Positions 42,671 through 54,263 of a DNA stretch of 64,000 bases are shown piece by piece. Source of the stretch: Euborellia annulipes (Eukaryota; Arthropoda; Insecta; Dermaptera; Anisolabididae). The notes under the pieces are model-generated. The model made no database searches, was not told where the DNA came from, and saw nothing but the letters and a program-made list of their open reading frames with translations. The translations under genes were made by a program, and so were the position numbers. Each line of letters opens with the position of its first letter. Position 1 is the first letter of the stretch. Where the stretch lies: NCBI GenBank assembly GCA_023213315.1, contig JAKCPI010005263.1, positions 36,680 to 100,679 of the forward strand, in the 5' to 3' direction.

Positions 42671-43747
42671 GTGTGTGTGTGTGTGTGTGTCTGTGTGTGT
42701 TCAATTTTAAGCATGAAGGAATTGAGCTAGGAGGCTGAAATTTTATATTTAAGTTAAACACCCCCCCGGGACCGACAAAATAAGCTTTTAATCAAAATCG
42801 GCCAAAAAGTACTAGTACTTTACTGATGTACTTTTTCAGTTTTTTTCGATTTTCTCAAAATTCGCTCTAACGATTTTGATTAAAATTCAAAAATCAATTA
42901 TTTATTAGATGCTCTTTCAAATGTATATTCTCGTTTTGCCCTCAAAATTGTTTGAAGCACACTTTACTCTTGTGCTTCATAGGAAAGATAGGAGAAATAA
43001 ATGGTTGCCATGGTAACCGAATTTAAATCTTTTTCTTTTTATTAGATTAAAAATCAATTGCCGGGGGCCTGGCAACGGCAGGTAGAGCAAGAGTCACCAC
43101 AATCGTTGCTGTTAAGCAATGCCAAGCACGGCGAAATCTGGGATTGGTGACCCCCTGAAATCAGCGTGTAGAACGTCCCCCGGTAGTCATCGATATTATA
43201 AATGTAATAATATATTTGTAAAATTAAAACCCTAATGGCCTCTGCAGCCGAAAAAGGGGAATAAAAAAAAAAAAAAAAAAAAATCAATTATTATTTAAAC
43301 GCCCATTTTTTTTTCGGAGAAAACATATCTCTCTCTCTCACAAAACTATCTTCTCTCTTTCTACGCGTTTTAAATTTTTCTACCTTATCTTCGCATTTGG
43401 CCAATGTTAATTTCCTATAGGGATTTGTATGTTAATTTCGATTCAAAAGGGGGGTCCCCTTTGGAACTTTACGCATTTAAAATTTTTTTTTCCAATTCTT
43501 ATGAAATTTTGTATTTATTTACGAATCTATATTGTGTATAAAATGTCCAAATATGAGATTAAAATTTTGAAAAATAACCATAGTTTATTTGAAGCAGTCA
43601 ACATTTAAAATGCAAGTTTGAAACTAAGGTGCTATGGGAAACTAAATATATCTCGACACAAAAAATCTGGTGTGACCAGCACAGTGCGCAACTTTCTCTT
43701 ACCGAAGGGTAAGAGAAAGTTGTGTGCTGTGCGCCAGTCACACCAGA
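42492..43747 (-). mobile_element. Long TH1 composite (a + b bodies), occupied by a 5S SINE
   Basis: From ACTTTCTCTTACC (hairpin B), (GTCT)n/(GT)n at 42633-42699, TH1a body, X-box GTTGCCATGGTAAC at 43004-43017, a linker with TTTAAACGCCCATTTT, then TH1b body to hairpin A ending CACACCAGA. The 1026-bp sister copy at 44310-45325 lacks the SINE at 43060-43280. Confidence 0.85.
43060..43280 (+). mobile_element. 5S rRNA-derived SINE with target duplication
   Basis: Contains GTTAAGCAATGCCAAGCACG and CTGGGATTGGTGACC (5S internal promoter region), body CCCCCGGTAGTCATCG, tail CCTAATGGCCTCTGCAGCCG and a pure A-run. The flank AAAATCAATT is duplicated on both sides. The empty site is preserved at 44850-44862 in the sister TH1 copy. 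Confidence 0.88.
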
Positions 43748-44094
43748 TTTTTAAACAACTTTTTGGAACGAAGTTCTTTTACGGAGCTTACAGTAGGGCA
43801 AATTGGCAGAAATAGTCACTTAACGAGAATTCTTTTTTCTCTATGTGTGTACGTGCGAGTATCGAGATTCGAGCCGCTATCATACTTGTTTTAAAAATAA
43901 ATAATTACTTTCTTTTTTTTTAAATAATATTCATATTAAATTATATTCTGAGTTGAAGAAAAGGCGTGAGGAACTTACGGTAGTTCCTAGCGTGGGTCCC
44001 ACGACCCCACACGTTTGCTTTTTTACTTTTCAATTTTGCCCCTCTCGGCTGATTTTACGTGTTTATTGTAAACATATACTGGGTAAATAATATA
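43748..44094. other. AT-rich DNA, nothing recognised
   Basis: No repeat family or exon noticed. Confidence 0.45.
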
Positions 44095-44210
44095 TACCGA
44101 TTGCTAACCGGGGATGTCCAACCACCCACCCGAGATTTCGCCGCGTTTGGTCTTGCTTAATTGCATCTATCTTGGTGGCTGTTGCTCTAATCCGTTTCCA
44201 GGCCCCCCGA
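44095..44210 (-). mobile_element. 5S rRNA-derived SINE, antisense fragment
   Basis: Minus strand: GGGGCCTGGAAACGGATTAG, CAATTAAGCAAGACC, GCGGCGAAATCTCGGG, GGTTAGCAATCGG. Lacks the A-tail part. Confidence 0.7.
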
Positions 44211-44309
44211 CTAAACAATTTCTTCGTAATCTTTGCGGTTTAAGGCTTGATATTCTTCTTTTAGTGATTTCTTCCTCAGTACTTCAGCTATCCTTACGTT
44301 ACCGTTTTT

Positions 44310-45325
44310 ACTTTCTCTTACCTATGTATATATGTAATATATATATAGAGAGAAAGTATTGGTTTCATGTCAAAAATTCGATGTCGAGATTTTGATGGAT
44401 CTTCACGTTTTGAGGTCCCCTGAATCCAAAAAAGTGGTTTTCGCGACATGGTCTGTCTGTCTGTCTGTCGGTGTGTGTGTGTGTGTGTGTGTGTGTGTCT
44501 GTGTGTGTTCAATTTTAAGCATGAAGGAATTGAGCTATGAGGCTGAAATTTTATATTTAAGTTAAACACCCCCGGGACCGGAAAAATAAGCTTTTAATCA
44601 AAATCGGCCAAAAAGTACTAGTACTTTACTGATGTACTTTTTCAGTTTTTTTCGATTTTCTCAAAATTCGCTCTAACGATTTTGATTAAAATTCAAAAAT
44701 CAATTATTTTTTAGATGCTCTTTCAAATGTATATTCTCGTTTTGCCCTCAAAATTGTTTGAAGCACACTTTACTCTTGTGCTTCATAGGAAAGATAGGAG
44801 AAATAAATGGTTGCCATGGTAACCGAATTTAAATCTTTTTCTTTTTTATTAGATTAAAAATCAATTATTATTTAAACGCCCATTTTTTTTTCGGAGAAAA
44901 CATATCTCTCTCTCTCACAAAACTATCTTCTCTCTTTCTACGCGTTTTAAATTTTTTCTACCTTATCTTCGCATTTGGCCAATGTTAATTTCCTATAGGG
45001 ATTTGTATGTTAATTTCGATTCAAAAGGGGGTCCCCTTTGGAACTTTTTACGCATTTAAAATTTTTTTTCCAATTCTTATGAAATTTTGTATTTATTTAC
45101 GAATCTATATTGTGTATAAAATGTCCAAATATGAGATTAAAATTTTGAAAAATAACCATAGTTTATTTGAAGCAGTCAACATTTAAAATGCAAGTTTGAA
45201 ACTAAGGTGCTATGGGAAACTAAATATATCTCGACACAAAAAATCTGGTGTGACCAGCACAGTGCACAACTTTCTATTACCGAAGGGTAAGAGAAAGTTG
45301 TGTGCTGTGCGCCAGTCACACCAGA
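44310..45325 (-). mobile_element. Long TH1 composite (a + b bodies), intact
   Basis: About 1.0 kb, both hairpins, X-box at 44810-44823, microsatellite 44453-44510. Nearly identical to 42492-43747 apart from the SINE. Flanked by T-runs, no duplication. Best full-length long form. Confidence 0.88.
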
Positions 45326-45539
45326 TTTTGAGATTTTTGTTTTTTGTTCATAACTCCTACAAAAATGGTTTTTGTTTTTTGTGTAGTTTTCAAAAAAAAA
45401 AAAAATACAATTAATTTTTTTGAATAATTTTTCTGGGTCATTTTAAAGTTTCAAAATTTTTATTATTTTCTGAAAATCATGCATATTTAGATTTTCCTGA
45501 AAATCTTTGTTAACAAACAACTATTCAATCCATAACTTT

Positions 45540-46245
45540 TCAGGCGGTTCCGGTCGTGGGTATTCCATGGCTATTTTTTTCAACATGGCAACCAATTTCC
45601 TATCAAGTGCAACCTATATATGGAACACAAGGGAGGCATCTTCCCAGCATCCCTATGCTGTTCAGATCCCGACTAACAGAACTAGTCAATTTCATTCTTC
45701 CTTTGTCCCCATGACCTCCTGTGATTGGAACAAGCTCCCTGCGTCTATCTTCCCCAAGACCTTCAATCTTCAGACTTTCAAGTCTAATCTCAACAGGCAT
45801 CTTTCCAGTTCCCGCAGTTGAGTTCCCCTTTTATGCTTCTCCTTTTTACTTTCTCTTACCCTATATACTGTATGGAATATATATCGAGAGAAAGTATTGG
45901 ATTCATGTCAAAAATTCGATGTCGAGATTTTGATGGATATTCATGTTTTGAGGTCCCCTGAATCCAAAAAAGTGGCATAGTCTGTCTGTGTGTGCTCAAT
46001 TTAAAGCATTCGTAGCTCAGCGCCATCTATGAATCGCGTGGTCAAGTTTGAAACTAAGGTGCTATGGGAAACTTAATATATCTAAACACAAAAAATCTGG
46101 TGTGACAAGCACAGTACACAACTTTCTCTTGCCGAATGGTAAAAGAAAGTTGTGTGCTTGCGCCAGCACACCAGATTTTTTTTTATTTTCTTCCTGGTTG
46201 CACGTGACCACTAGTCTAGGTCTTTGGACCTTATGCATCACGAAA
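45540..46245 (+). pseudogene. LINE 3' end, second copy, split by a TH1 insertion
   Basis: Frame to TGA at 45819-45821 reads NTREASSQHPYAVQIPTNRT, then FVPMTSCDWNKLPASIFP and FKSNLNRHL, as at 1292-1504. The 3' UTR is cut at its T-run (CTCCTTTTT|ACTTTC at 45847) by TH1 and resumes at 46176 (TTTATTTTCTTCCTGGTTGC) to an A-run at 46242. 5'-truncated. Confidence 0.8.
45848..46175 (-). mobile_element. Short TH1 copy with exactly defined ends
   Basis: 328 bp from ACTTTCTCTTACC to ACCAGA inside the LINE 3' UTR. Comparison with the uninterrupted LINE tail at 1525-1545 shows insertion within a T-run with no extra bases duplicated beyond T. Keeps both hairpins but very little body. Confidence 0.87.
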
Positions 46246-46250
46246 AAAAA

Positions 46251-46475
46251 AAGTACAAGAGAAAATTGTGCTTTAAAAATGAGAATATAAGAATTTTAAA
46301 AAGCATCTAAAAAATAATAAATTTTAATCAAAATTCTTGGAGCGAAATTTGAGAAAAATTAAAAAAGTACATTAGTAAAGTAGTGTTTGGCCGATTTTGT
46401 ACAAAAGTCTAACTTAAATAACAAATTTCAACCTCATTTCTTTAGATATTTTGTTCAGACAGACCAGTATAAAAT
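46251..46475 (+). mobile_element. TH1 body fragment
   Basis: AGTACAAGAG to AGACAGACCAGT; decayed body without hairpins, directly after the LINE A-run. Confidence 0.6.
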
Positions 46476-47257
46476 TTGATCTTGGAAAGAAGCTAGAAAT
46501 TAAATTTTTTTATTCGATAAATAGATAGATAAGTTCATTAGACAATAACCCCCACCCCCTGCCCTTTTCTCGCCCCCTTTACTTGAATAGTAAATATTCA
46601 TGGACTCTTTATCTTAATTTCTAAATGATATGCACATAATTAGACTTTTAATTTCATTATCTCAAATCAATTTCTAAGCGTTTCATAATTCTATGTGACA
46701 TGAAATATTAATATGTGTTTGCTTAATAAAGAAATTCAATTATTATTTCTCATGAAATGCGATATTGCTACGTATGTTAATAGCGGGAATGGAAATTTTA
46801 TTAATGAATAAAATTTTCTATTTTATTAAGCTTGTTAACCTGGTGTGTGCATTTTTTAAAAATTTTCATAAGATAATTTCCAATTACTTGTAGCTAATCC
46901 GTTTAAGATGCTATTTGTAATTACAGGCGATATCTTTGGTCTTAACAGCTTATCACGTTCTACGGTGTGTTCGCAATTACTTTGTGTTCGAAACTCCCTC
47001 TGTCTAGTCGATCCCTCGGACAAGATAAATTTCAATTGTTACTACAATATAATCTTACAAGCAAATTCACTCAGCATAATTAAAATGAAGTTAATAGGAA
47101 ATAAATTTGGAAATTTGTCTAAGATACTAGGACTAGGGTCGGCCCAAAGACACGATGCACAGAATCTGTGCATAAATAATAAAATGGTGCTGTTTTTTTA
47201 AATTTTAAAATGTCAAGCAAATTTAAAGGCAATATGAATATTGTAGTAAGGAATAAG
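46476..47257. other. AT-rich DNA, nothing recognised
   Basis: 46908-47198 is open for 97 codons with mixed composition but no recognisable family or splice context; probably chance. Confidence 0.4.
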
Positions 47258-47520
47258 TGAATGCAGCTATATTTATTAGGCACTTCAAGCCGACGTTTCG
47301 GTCAGATTTGTGACCATCCTCAGGACTACAATAAATAACAGGAAGGAAGAGTGAGAATACAGTCAGAAAGAATTTTGTTTTCTTACATCATCGTTTTAAA
47401 TTGTACACGTGAGATAATAAGATAACAAAATTCTATCTGACGTTCCTTTCTGTTATTTATTGTAGCCCTCAAATCTGACATAATATTGAAGTGCCTAATA
47501 AACGAAATAAATATAGCTGC
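47258..47520. mobile_element. Inverted-repeat element with hammerhead-like motif
   Basis: Arms CAGCTATATTTATTAGGCAC and its complement (47482-47515). Minus-strand core at 47285-47330: CTGAGGA, T, GGTCA/TGACC with loop CAAATC, GAAACGTC. Stem I only ~4 bp. Same layout as 31644-31692. Confidence 0.6.
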
Positions 47521-47635
47521 TTCTGTTGTTACAAGGGAGCTGTTTTTCCGTCTAGTTATTAAGGTGTGCGTTTTTGGAAGTTAATCTAAATCTTCACTTG
47601 TGTAATCCCAGAAAAATAATATCAACTTAACCACT

Positions 47636-47828
47636 AGCCCTCGGACCTAGGTGTAATGGGTAGCGTGCTGGCCTTTTATATCAAGGGTCGTGGGTTCGCA
47701 TCCCGTCTCATGCGACAATTTATTTCAATTGAACTGGCAACCAATGCAGGTGAAATAAATAAAGACGGAGTCTCAATGACCTTGGATGCCGAAAAACATT
47801 AAAAAAATTTAAAAAAAAAAAAAAAAAA
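47636..47828 (+). mobile_element. tRNA-derived SINE-B, full length
   Basis: Head CCTAGGTGTAATGGGTAGCG (A box) and CGTGGGTTCGCATCCCG (B box). Body ATTTCAATTGAACTGGCAAC, tail TCAATGACCTTGGATGCCG, A-run. The body differs from SINE-A but the tail motif is shared. Confidence 0.78.
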
Positions 47829-47946
47829 ACCCTACACTGCGATGACAGATATAAAAATTGATTTAAAAAGACTAGATTATAAGTTTCAAAGATTTATTAA
47901 GCCCAATGGGCGGCGGGTAGTTAAACGGACATAATAATAAAAAAAA

Positions 47947-48639
47947 TCTGGTATGACTGGCGCACAGCACACAACTTTCTCTTACCTTCGGTAAACGAAG
48001 GTTGTGTACTGTGCTTGTCACGCCAGATTTTTTGTGTCGACATGTGTTTAGTTTCCGACAGAACGGTACATTCCATTTTCAAGATGTAAAATTTATATGT
48101 GAAAATATTTATATTTTGTTACCATGGCAACCATTTCTCCTATCTTTTCTATGGAGTACAAGAGTAAAGTGGTCTTCAGAAGATATCAATGACAAAATGA
48201 GAATATACATTTTAAAGAGCATCTAAAAAATAATTGATTTTTGAATTTAAAAAAAAAAATCGTTGGAGCGAACTTTAGGAAAATCGAAAAAAACTGAAAA
48301 ACTGCATCAGTAAAGTACGAGTACTCTTTGGCCGATTTTGTTCCAAAACTTCGTGTCACGTCCCATGGTGGTGTAGCTAACTTAAATATAAAATTTCAAC
48401 CTCCTAGCTTATTTCATTCTTGGTATATTTTGTTCACAGACAGACAGACAGCAAGGGCGGATACAAGGGGGAGGGTAAAGGGGGTAATTACCCCTCTGAG
48501 ATTTAAAAAAAAAATACTTTTTTTAAAAAAAAAAAATGTATTTTGAATGTAAAATTTTAAAAATTAATACTTAAAAATTTGATTTATATTTATATTCTGG
48601 CAAACAAGTACAGAATGCGCAAACCGAAATTAAGAAAAA
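47947..48639 (+). mobile_element. TH1 joined to a hAT left part, tandem unit 1
   Basis: TH1 5' part with X-box (48118-48131) to the GACAGACAG microsatellite at 48452, then CAAGGGCGGATACAAGG (hAT left end) and ~180 bp to AAATTAAGAAAAAA. The whole ~690-bp arrangement repeats directly at 48640-49340. Confidence 0.78.
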
Positions 48640-49571
48640 ATGGTGTGCTGGCGACCAGCACACAACTTTCTCTTACCTTCGGTAATCGAAAGTTGTGTAC
48701 TGTGCTTGTCACGCCAGATTTTTGTGTCGACATGTATTTAGTTTCCGACAGTACGGTACATTCAATTTTCAAGATGTAAAATTTAAAGTATGGGAAAATA
48801 TTTATATTTTGTTACCATGGCAACCATTTCTCCTATCCTTTTCTATGGAGTACAAGAGTAAAGTGGTCTTCAGAAGATATCAATGGCAAAATGAGAATAT
48901 ACATTTTAAAGAGCATCTAAAAAATAATTGATTTTTGAATTTAAAAAAAAATCGTTGGAGCGAATTTTAGGAAAATCGAAAAAAACTGAAAAACTACATC
49001 AGTAAAGTACGAGTACTCTTTGGCCGATTTTGTTCCAAAACTTCGTGTCACGTCCCAGGTGGTGTAGCTAACTTAAATATAAAATTTCAACCTCCTAGCT
49101 TATTTCCTTCTTGGTATATTTTGTTCACAGACACACAGACAGACAGACAGCAAGGGCGGATACAAGGGGGAGGGTAAAGGGGTTACCCCTCTGAGATTTA
49201 AAAAAAAAATACTTTTTTTCAAAAAAAAAAAAATGTATTTTGAATGTAAAATTTTAAAAATTAATACTTAAAAATTTGATTTATATTTATATTCTGGCAA
49301 ACAAGTACAGAATGCGCCTTTAAATTACCGAAATTAAGAAAAAAATGTGTGCTGTGCGACCAGTCACTCCAGATTACCCCCCCCCCCGAGAAACACCTCT
49401 GGATCCGCCACTGACAGACAGACAGACACACAGCGAAACCACTTTTTTTGGATTCAGGGGACCTCAAAACGTATATATCCATCAAAATCTCGACATCGAA
49501 TTTTTGACATGAATCCAATACTTCCTCTTTCTATATATTAACATATAGGGGTTATAGAGGTAAGAGAAAGT
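48640..49571 (+). mobile_element. TH1 copy, tandem unit 2, complete to hairpin B
   Basis: Begins TGGTGTGCTGG (hairpin A damaged), X-box 48811-48824, microsatellite split by the hAT 49151-49413, then GGACCTCAAAACGTATATAT and hairpin B ending GAGAAAGT. Confidence 0.8.
49151..49413. mobile_element. hAT-type element in the TH1 microsatellite
   Basis: Starts CAAGGGCGGATACAAGG and ends CTCTGGATCCGCCACTG; 8-bp ACAGACAG on both sides (within a microsatellite, so weaker proof). Contains a TH1 hairpin A remnant near its right end (49348-49374). Confidence 0.75.
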
Positions 49572-50407
49572 AAAAAATATTTATTAAATATGTTAATTTG
49601 AAACTTATAGCCTTGGGTTTTTTAATTTTTCATATATTTTAATCAAATTAATCTTAGAATTAGTTTTGTAATAAAAAAAGTAAAAATAAAAAAAATAATA
49701 AATCTAGACCATCCCATTTCAATAAATAATCAATAAGATTCGATCATTTATTCAAATTGTAATTTATTAACTTTGAGGTTGGAAAAACAGGAACTGGATT
49801 ACAAAGAAACTTCCTAACCATTGTCCTAGTTTATAAAATAAAATGAAAAAAAAAAGTCAATTGCGGAAACATTATTAATAATTTGCCAAGATGAGAAAAA
49901 AGAAAATCGAAACTGCAAACGTTGCATTCGTTCGTATATGAAATAAAATAAGAGAGAATTTTCAAATGGCCTTTTTGCTTATGTATATTTCATTCAGCCA
50001 AATGGATTGGAAGCCATTCCAGATTGGAGCGCCGGGGAAAAAGTTAGTAATTTATAACTCATGATGGGGCGGCTTTAGGGGGGGGGGAGCAATCATTGGT
50101 CCACGCACACAGCATCCTAGTGAATAAAAGATCAAAACTCAACAAAGATTGCTGCTTGTGTTTTTGTTCGAGACGAAATAAAAACAAACTATCCTTTTGT
50201 TTGTCGAATATAAACACAAAAATCTGCTGTGACTAGTCGCACAGCACACAATTCTGGTAAAAGAAAGTGTGCTTGTCACGCCAGTTTTTTTGTATCGACA
50301 TATATCACATCATCGTTGAAAAATATATATTAATTTTTTTTTTTAATTTGTCCTTTCTGCTACTGAGGCTTAGGGGTTTCAACAAACTACATATCTTTTT
50401 ATTTTTA
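49572..50407. other. AT-rich DNA with a TH1 hairpin remnant
   Basis: 50220-50310 is a decayed TH1 hairpin A (TCTGCTGTGACTAGTCGCAC and its partner). A G-run at about 50079. Otherwise nothing. Confidence 0.5.
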
Positions 50408-50525
50408 ATATACAGGGGTCGTTGTACAAGACAATTTCTCGGGGTCACCCATCCAAGATTTCTTAACGAGATCGCTTAACCCAATGATTGTGGTGACTGT
50501 TGCTCTTCTCCGTTCCCGGGCCGCC
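50408..50525 (-). mobile_element. 5S rRNA-derived SINE, antisense fragment
   Basis: Minus strand: GGGCGGCCCGGGAACGGAG, CCACAATCATTGGGTTAAGC, then AAATCTTGGATGGGTGACC, the clearest 5S intermediate-element match in the window. Confidence 0.75.
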
Positions 50526-52437
50526 CACGCATATATATTAGTGTACCATAATCAAGAGGATAAATTAAAAAATATAAAATTTAAGAAATTTATTTTATTT
50601 AAAAAAAAAATGTTTTATTTTTAATAAATTCGATTTTTTCAATTCGGAGAATTTAATATTTTTATTCCCTTTTAATTGCTTCTGAGAAACGGTGACGTCA
50701 GACCGATTGTTTGACTCCCTGACGGCTTGACCTTGGCCAGAAAGCAGATGATTTAAGGGACTATCTCTCTCTCACTTGCACTCACTGTCTCTTTCTACTC
50801 AGTGAATAAATCACAAGGAAAGCAAATTAAATACACCATGAAAGATCCTCGTTCATTTTATAAGATCAGTTCTTAAATCCTTCTCTATTTTGAAAATGTT
50901 TATCGATTCATCATAGTTTTGAACGTTTTTGTCTTGTGAATTAAAAAGAGAGCCAAGATAATCAAGGAGTTATTTTAATTTCATTTTAATTAAGCTTACT
51001 TATCGGAGATGAAATGCAATCAGGGAGCCCACTCTCTTTAATGACCCTACAATCGCCAGAGTCAAATAATTTCTGAATAATTAAAAAATTATTATATATA
51101 TAAATAGGCCTTCAATAGGATCTGAATTATCATCACCTTGTTTTATTTTATTAATCAAAGAAGATAAATATTTATTATTAGAATTTTATAGCCCAGAATC
51201 ATAAAAGTTTAAAAAAAAGTAAATTTTTTTTTTAAACAGTGAAATAATCACATGTAAAAAAGAAGTAAATAAATATTTCTATAACTTTAAATAGATAGGT
51301 GGTTAAATACTTTAATAAATGAAAGAAAAATAAACTAGTTTTCATTCAATAAATGGAATGAACAAATGATTGGAAGTTCTTATTTATTAGATGACTCCAG
51401 GAATATTAATAGAATAGATTGACAAACTAAATCTGACAAGTATATCTATAAAATCCAATCATAGAGAGATTATAATAGCAGGCCATGTACGGAGCAAAAT
51501 ACGAATAAAACAAATTCCTAAGAGATTTTATCTTAATTATTTACTAACTAGAAAAGATACCTGATCAAAAATTAAGAGAAAACCCTCAATTTTATGCTGA
51601 ATCATATACACTTAGATTTTAGCAGATGAAAAAATGACACACCAAACACTTGCAAATCTGTTTAATTAAACCGAGTTGGAGCTCTTATGCATTATTATTT
51701 AATTGATAATATGTAAATGATTATTAATGTTTGATAATCGAATCATTTTTAGAATAAATATTTAAAAAAATAATAATTTTTTTTAATAGCTTGCTAACCT
51801 CACTTGTCATTTTTTCATCACATTTAACATTAAAAGTTGATTATTATATTCATTATATACGTAAAAACAAGTGAAAATAATTAAATATTTTTCAAGGAAT
51901 TGAATAAATTCTACCTTTAAAAGTTGAAGTTTGCAGCCAGACAGGCCCAGGTCGTCAAATGCAGGAAAATCACTTTGAATTCACAACACACACATAAAAA
52001 TAAAACTATAACAAATTATTAAATAACTAAATGAATAACACAAATAAATAAATACTACTGTATTTAAATAATAACGAAAAGTTAAAAAGAACACGGAACC
52101 GAGGGAGAAATAAACAAGCGGGATCGTGTCGGCGCGAATTGCTCGAGTTGCTAGGCAGCCTAGAGAGCGCTGCAATCGACACACACACACACATCCCCCC
52201 CCCACCCACACACACACACATAGCCACTCTCTCTCACACACACATATGCATTCAGCATATTCAGTAATTAAACGTGATAACCAAAGGAGTATTTCAGGGG
52301 GGAAATTTATAATAAAAATAAATAAATTTAATTTATAGTATGAAGGAAATTCAAAAAATTCTCTAGTCCATAGGAGGGGAAAAATTTTATTTCAATCTCC
52401 CAAAACTGCCTATATTTATGATGGTATATTAAAAAAA
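50526..52437. other. Long AT-rich stretch, nothing recognised
   Basis: Only microsatellites stand out: (CA)/(CT) runs at 52178-52246 with a C-run inside. No element ends, RNA genes or exon-like segments seen in ~1.9 kb. Confidence 0.5.
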
Positions 52438-53030
52438 TTTGGTGTGACTGGCGTACAACACACAACTTTCTCTTACTTTTCGGTGTCACATCAGATTTTT
52501 TGTTTCAAGATATATTTAGTTTTCCATAGCACCTTAGTTTCAAACTTGATCACTTACATTTCATTAGTAAAAAGTAAAAAAGTTAATAGATTCAAAATTT
52601 CCATAGGTTCTGTGTATTTTAAATGTTTACTGCTTGAAATAAACTATTTTAATCTCATATTTGGACATTTTATACACAATAGAGGATCCTAAATAAATAC
52701 AAAATTTCATTAGAATTGGAAAATTTTTTTAAAATGCGTAAAGATTTTCAAAGAGGACCCGACCCCCTTTTGAATTGAAATTAAAATACAAATCCCCAAA
52801 TGGGGATTTTACATTGGCTCTATGGAAGGAAGAGCCGGAAAGTGAATTTGAAAAAAAACTGAATTACATCAGCAAAGTGTACTTTAAACAATTTTCACAA
52901 AATATTACTGATATACTTTTTAAAAGAGCATCTAAATAATAATGGATTTATATGAATTTTAATCTAAAAAGAAAAGTCTGGTGTGACTGTCGCACAGCAC
53001 ATAACTTTCTCCTACCTTCGGTAAGCGTTT
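52438..53030 (+). mobile_element. TH1b copy followed by a TH1 hairpin fragment
   Basis: Short hairpin A (TTTGGTGTGACTGGCG), ACCTTAGTTTCAAACTTG and TH1b body to about 52870, a piece of body (52880-52965), then a new hairpin A start TCTGGTGTGACTGTCGC at 52976 breaking off at 53030. Confidence 0.72.
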
Positions 53031-53691
53031 CATCTACATTCCCTATAGGCTACATGTTAAATTTCTATTTTTTAATAATTAATTACACGATAACCGCGTC
53101 AGATCTGCTTCAAAAAAATATTATTATTATTATTTTTTTTATTAGTTTGACAAAAAATTATTTTATACGTATGAGATAGTGATTAATAACATATTAAAGA
53201 ATTAGCTTTTAATCTTTATAAGTGCCTTAATGTCCGAAAGACCTTAAGTATATCTTTGAGGATATACTGAAGACGTTTTAATGGAATTTTAACTTTAGGG
53301 ATGTAAAGGTTTGAGAAATCGATTGTCATCTTTAAAGATAAAAAAAAATTGGAACCCTAAAGGTTGCTAAAATTGAATTTCGTTTTTCAGAGCAAAAAAA
53401 AAAAAAAAAAAAAGAGGAGGGGATAAAAATACAATACGATCATGCAAGATTGCATTATTTCATGACGAGGGAAGAAAATATCTAATTTTAACGTGATTGT
53501 GTATTTCCTTTAGAAAGAAATTGAAATTTCAAAGATTATCTGTTCAATCTTTAGAGAAGACTTAAAAAAAATAAATTTTCTTTTTTTTTTTGATAATTAT
53601 ATGATATTCGTTTGGTGATCTCGAACACAAATTGAAGATAAGAGTTAAAGAAAAAAATTAGAAATGAAATAATTTTGCTCTTTTAATAGTC
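53031..53691. other. AT-rich DNA, nothing recognised
   Basis: Long A-run at 53394-53413. No element assigned. Confidence 0.45.
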
Positions 53692-54263
53692 CAATATTTT
53701 CAGAATAGGTTGCATTTTAGTGATGCAAAGATACTCTAAAGTCAGCACTTCCAGTACATGGGCCTTTGGCTGGAATAAGCCGGGAAAGTTGCGGGAAGAT
53801 GGTTTTTCGCAAATATCTTGAAAACTATGCGGTTTTCCGCAAAAATTAATCTATACAAAAATAATCGAAATTAAATTACAAACAAAAATGGTCTGGTACA
53901 TAATCACGCTAAAGTGAACGATTCGGGCGATATAGAGGGGTAAAATTTGTAATTAATATGAAAGGAGATAGAGAAATATTTATATCTTGTTACCATGACA
54001 ACCTTCAAATTTTACCCCTCTATATCTCCCGAACCGTTCACTTTAGCGTGATTATGGACTTGACCATTTTTGTTTGTAATTTAATTTCGATTATTTTTGT
54101 ATTGATGAATTTTTGCGGAAAACCGCATAGTTTTCGAGATATTTGCGAAAAACCATCTTCCCGCAACTTTACCGGCTTATTCCCGCCAAAGGCCCCGGTA
54201 CTGGAAGTGCTGACTCTAGAGTATCTTTCCATCACTAAAATGCAACGTATTCTGAAAATATTA
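53692..54263. mobile_element. Foldback element, 255-bp arms
   Basis: Arms 53692-53946 and 54012-54263 are near-perfect inverted copies (AATATTTTCAGAATA outer end). The 65-bp loop holds ATTTATATCTTGTTACCATG, a diverged TH1/Helitron X-box block. The 139-codon frame across the right arm and beyond is not a recognised protein. Confidence 0.75.

Noticed and set aside
43060..43280. 5S rRNA gene
   Set aside because: Only the internal promoter-like part matches 5S; the body, shared SINE tail, A-run and target duplication show a SINE.
46908..47201. 97-codon plus frame
   Set aside because: No homology I recognise, AT-rich third positions as in flanking DNA, and no acceptor/donor logic; kept only as a note.
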